Shown here: positions 6,268 through 7,911 of the stretch, piece by piece | Layout of the letters: each line of letters starts with the position of its first letter | Numbering within the stretch: position 1 is the stretch's first letter | Origin: JACNIV01 sp965370415 | GTDB taxonomy: Bacteria > Cloacimonadota > Cloacimonadia > Cloacimonadales > TCS61 | Direction: 5' to 3' | NCBI GenBank assembly: GCA_965370415.1 | Contig: CBDUTJ010000067.1 | Coordinates: 1 to 7,911 of the forward strand | Length of the DNA stretch: 7,911 bases | The notes under the pieces: generated by a model | Databases searched by the model: none | What the model was told of the DNA's origin: nothing | The model's input: the letters and a program-made list of their open reading frames with translations, nothing else | Made by a program: the position numbers and the translations under genes

Positions 6268-6415
6268 CTCTAATGTCACACTGAGCTTTAAACTCTTTCT
6301 ACTTCTATTGTCATGCTGAGTTTATCGAAGTAGGGTAGTTTTCTTCGTAAGTCGTCTTGGGAGAGTCCTCTTTCCTTCGACAGGCTCAGGATGACAGGGG
6401 TGAGTTTTGAAAGAG
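6268..6415 (-). repeat. Palindromic repeat unit B, downstream of the GIY-YIG gene
   Basis: The 22-base arms TGTCATGCTGAG... (6309-6330) and ...CTCAGGATGACA (6375-6396) pair at 18 of 22 positions. The interior carries CTTCGTAAGTCGTCTT (6343-6358). An orphan half-arm lies at 6271-6286. The same parts in the same order occur at 6786-6964. On the minus strand it reads in part as VILSLSKERG and FDKLSM, the familiar false peptide of this widespread palindrome class. Confidence 0.85.
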
Positions 6416-6439
6416 CTATAGAAAAATAACAATTAAAGA

Positions 6440-6751
6440 TCATTTTTTATTTCCTTTCTTTTTTGCATTTTTCATATTTGATAATTTTACTAACAAATCA
6501 AAATCTCCTTTAATGAGAGCTTTTTTCTTAGCTCTTCGCCATCCTTTAATTTGTCTTTCAGCTGAGATTGCATCATAAACTCTTTCGAAATAATCGGAGA
6601 AGACAAGTTTCACTGGTCTTCGGGAAGAAGTATATCCTTTGATCACACCGTTTTGATGTTCGGAAAGACGCTTTTCAATATCGGAAGTTGAACCAGTATA
6701 ATAACTCCCATCTGAACATTTTAAGATATATACCCAATATGTTTTACTCAT
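6440..6751 (-). CDS. Small stand-alone GIY-YIG endonuclease
   Basis: The 103-residue product is a single-domain GIY-YIG nuclease of the short YhbQ/UPF0213-like size class. The GIY equivalent is VYIL (7-10) and the YIG equivalent is YYTGST (17-22). The catalytic arginine is R28 in KRLSEHQNG with H32 nearby. KGYTSSRRPVKLV (39-51) is typical, and the metal-binding glutamate is E65 in AISAERQIKGW. A lysine-rich tail (92-103) could bind DNA. I chose the ATG at 6751 because GGAG stands six bases before it; an in-frame ATG at 6763 would add four residues but has poorer upstream sequence. It sits between two permease genes of one transport system, with more than 200 bases of repeat DNA on each side, and has no evident link to transport. 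That placement suggests insertion. Family members act in DNA repair or as mobile endonucleases; the target is unknown. Confidence 0.93.
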   Translation of the reverse strand: MSKTYWVYILKCSDGSYYTGSTSDIEKRLSEHQNGVIKGYTSSRRPVKLVFSDYFERVYDAISAERQIKGWRRAKKKALIKGDFDLLVKLSNMKNAKKKGNKK

Positions 6752-6757
6752 AATTTT

Positions 6758-6761
6758 CTCC
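6758..6761 (-). promoter_or_regulatory. Ribosome binding site GGAG deciding the GIY-YIG start
   Basis: GGAG with a six-base spacer favours the ATG at 6751. The last G of this site is also part of the upstream in-frame ATG at 6763, so the two candidate starts cannot both be served well. Confidence 0.55.
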
Positions 6762-6785
6762 ATTCTATTATTTCTTTCATACTTT

Positions 6786-6964
6786 CTAATGTCACTCTGA
6801 AAATTCTCATCACTACTCTAATGTCACACTGAGCCTGTCGAAGTGTGGGGGTAATCTTCGTAAGTCATCTTGAAAGATTTCTCTATCCTTCGATAAACTC
6901 AGGATGACAGTGGAGTTCAGGATGACAGGGGAACTCAGAATGACAGGGGTTATTTTTGAAAGAT
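6786..6964 (-). repeat. Palindromic repeat unit A, upstream of the GIY-YIG gene
   Basis: The 22-base arms at 6822-6843 and 6888-6909 enclose CTTCGTAAGTCATCTT (6856-6871), one base different from unit B. An orphan half-arm lies at 6788-6800. The outer end GGGG...TTTTGAAAGA also matches unit B. CTCTAATGTCACACTGAGC is identical at 6816-6834 and 6268-6286. Units A and B are therefore direct repeats bracketing the GIY-YIG gene. Read on the minus strand it gives VILSLSKDREIFQDD, not a real protein. Confidence 0.85.
6896..6949. repeat. Three tandem 18-bp units at the outer edge of repeat unit A
   Basis: AACTCAGGATGACAGTGG (6896-6913), AGTTCAGGATGACAGGGG (6914-6931) and AACTCAGAATGACAGGGG (6932-6949) are contiguous and start with the right arm of the palindrome. 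Unit B has only one such unit, so the arm end has been amplified in unit A. Confidence 0.8.
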
Positions 6965-7008
6965 TGAAGTAAAAGAAAGAAGGTTTGCTTTGAATCATGC
7001 TTGGTTCC

Positions 7009-7911
7009 TCACTTTGTCATCTTTCCGCGCAGGGCATCGGTTGGCTTCAGTTTCGCTATCTTCCTGGTAGGAAGAAAACTAACGATAGTAACTGTTATTA
7101 AAACTAATACGATTGTTCCAACAACCAGTTTCCAACCATAAACCGGATAGAGCGCATCATCCAAACCGCTCAAGCCCCATTCTTTAGCATCCATTCCAAT
7201 TTGCATTCCAACTTTTTCAAAATGTTTCAATAAAGGAATTCCATATACCGCACCCATCAAAATTGCCAATACAGCGTGAAGAACACCTTCCAGCGTAAAC
7301 AGTTGAATTATTTTCGGTCGTGTCATTCCCATAGCCATCATTGTTCCCATTTCTTTACGACGACGGAAAATGGAAAGTATCTGTGTATCGAAAATAGCTA
7401 TCATAGCCAGGAACAGCATAAGAACGTACATTATTGATGAACCGATAGTTTTAGCCTTGATCATGTTTGTAAGGTCTATTAGCAGGAAATCCAAATCTTT
7501 ATGTTGCCAACCGGAGAATTCTTTTCTATACATTTCATCTTTTATCGTAATGATAGTTGCTTGATCCGGTAAACCCAGCATTTCCTGTAGAACTGGCAGA
7601 GATATCCAGATCTGATTGCTTTCCACAGTGATTACTGTTGTAGAAAAAACATGAGCAACTTTTATATCACGAGCATCATAAGTTCCGTTTTTATCACGCC
7701 AGCGCAGAACGATAAAATCTCCTTCTTTAATATTAAGATTATCAGCAAATCCGGAGCCGATTATACAATTTGTTTCACCATCAGGATCTGCCAGATATTT
7801 TGTTGTAAGTTCTATCAGATTCTGATCCGGATCGATTCCTTTAAGTACAATATTCCGCATTCTTCCTTCGGGATAGATCGTAGCAGGTGAGAATAGGATT
7901 GAAATTGCTTC
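7009..7911 (-). CDS. FtsX/MacB/LolC-type ABC permease, N-terminus beyond the window
   Basis: Three hundred codons are visible and the frame stays open to the edge, reading EAISILFSPATIYPEGR before an internal methionine at 7860. That methionine is not the start; helix 1 and the first part of the periplasmic domain are missing. Using visible-residue numbers, the periplasmic part includes CIIGSGFADNLNIKEGD (49-65). Helices lie at about 156-180, 207-228 and 262-283, and the coupling region FRRRKEMGTMMAMGMTRPKI is at 182-201. The C-terminus LPTRKIAKLKPTDALRGK is the standard FtsX-type ending. It is the partner or paralogue of the permease at 4951-6216, and the two may form a LolC/LolE-like heterodimer. 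They are separated by the GIY-YIG gene and its repeats, unlike the tight overlap seen with the LolA-like gene, which points to a later insertion between them. Confidence 0.94.
   Translation of the reverse strand, partial: EAISILFSPATIYPEGRMRNIVLKGIDPDQNLIELTTKYLADPDGETNCIIGSGFADNLNIKEGDFIVLRWRDKNGTYDARDIKVAHVFSTTVITVESNQIWISLPVLQEMLGLPDQATIITIKDEMYRKEFSGWQHKDLDFLLIDLTNMIKAKTIGSSIMYVLMLFLAMIAIFDTQILSIFRRRKEMGTMMAMGMTRPKIIQLFTLEGVLHAVLAILMGAVYGIPLLKHFEKVGMQIGMDAKEWGLSGLDDALYPVYGWKLVVGTIVLVLITVTIVSFLPTRKIAKLKPTDALRGKMTK

Noticed and set aside
6440..6763. GIY-YIG start at the ATG at 6763
   Set aside because: GGAG is properly spaced only for the ATG at 6751, and family proteins begin close to the VYIL motif.
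6896..6949. CRISPR array
   Set aside because: The 18-bp units are contiguous with no unique spacers and are explained as amplified palindrome arms.
6813..6998. 61-codon minus-strand frame containing LSLSKD-like peptide
   Set aside because: It is almost wholly repeat unit A. The LSLSKD...FDRLS pattern is the known false translation of this palindrome class, and it is not otherwise protein-like.
7009..7860. Starting the upstream permease at the internal ATG at 7860
   Set aside because: The frame is open to the window edge and the missing part must contain the first membrane helix and the rest of the periplasmic domain.

Overview
The window suggests an AT-rich, diderm bacterium. It encodes exported proteins, a LolA-like periplasmic protein and FtsX-type ABC permeases, which fit a two-membrane envelope. 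The intergenic DNA is full of short palindromic dispersed repeats, including one whose translation gives an LSLSKD-type peptide. This combination recalls the FCB group, and my best guess is Cloacimonadota or a relative. That is inference from style; no marker gene is present. Every convincing gene lies on the minus strand, so transcription runs from high to low coordinates.

Region 7911 to 4217 is a probable envelope ABC-exporter operon. It begins with an FtsX/MacB/LolC-type permease that enters from beyond the right edge (7009-7911). A small GIY-YIG nuclease (6440-6751) follows, bracketed by two homologous palindromic repeats. Then come a second, complete FtsX-type permease (4951-6216) and a LolA-like 'outer membrane lipoprotein-sorting' protein (4217-4954). 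The last two overlap by ATGA and so are very likely translationally coupled. The ATPase is not in the window and would be expected upstream.

Region 4216 to 3098 holds a small YdjM-type membrane metal-dependent hydrolase (3649-4152). Palindromic repeats of one family sit on both sides of it. A long intergenic stretch (3098-3648) follows, with three repeat elements and a clean operator-like palindrome.

Region 3097 to 2300 is an exported DUF4412-like protein with a strong Shine-Dalgarno. Its downstream side (1963-2299) holds an 18-bp-stem hairpin and a 63-bp repeat. A second copy of that repeat lies upstream of the DUF4412-like gene.

Region 2046 to 1 is a second likely operon. It contains a previously uncalled 32-codon ORF, a protein-L-isoaspartate methyltransferase with a signal peptide, and a large membrane protein carrying a spermidine-synthase-like SAM-binding domain that runs off the left edge. 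Each junction is an ATGA stop/start overlap.

The points most worth following are the repeat-bracketed GIY-YIG gene inside the exporter operon, the ATGA-coupled small ORF with the exported methyltransferase pair, and the 63-bp element found upstream of two unrelated genes. I see no tRNA, rRNA, CRISPR array, transposase or convincing intrinsic terminator.
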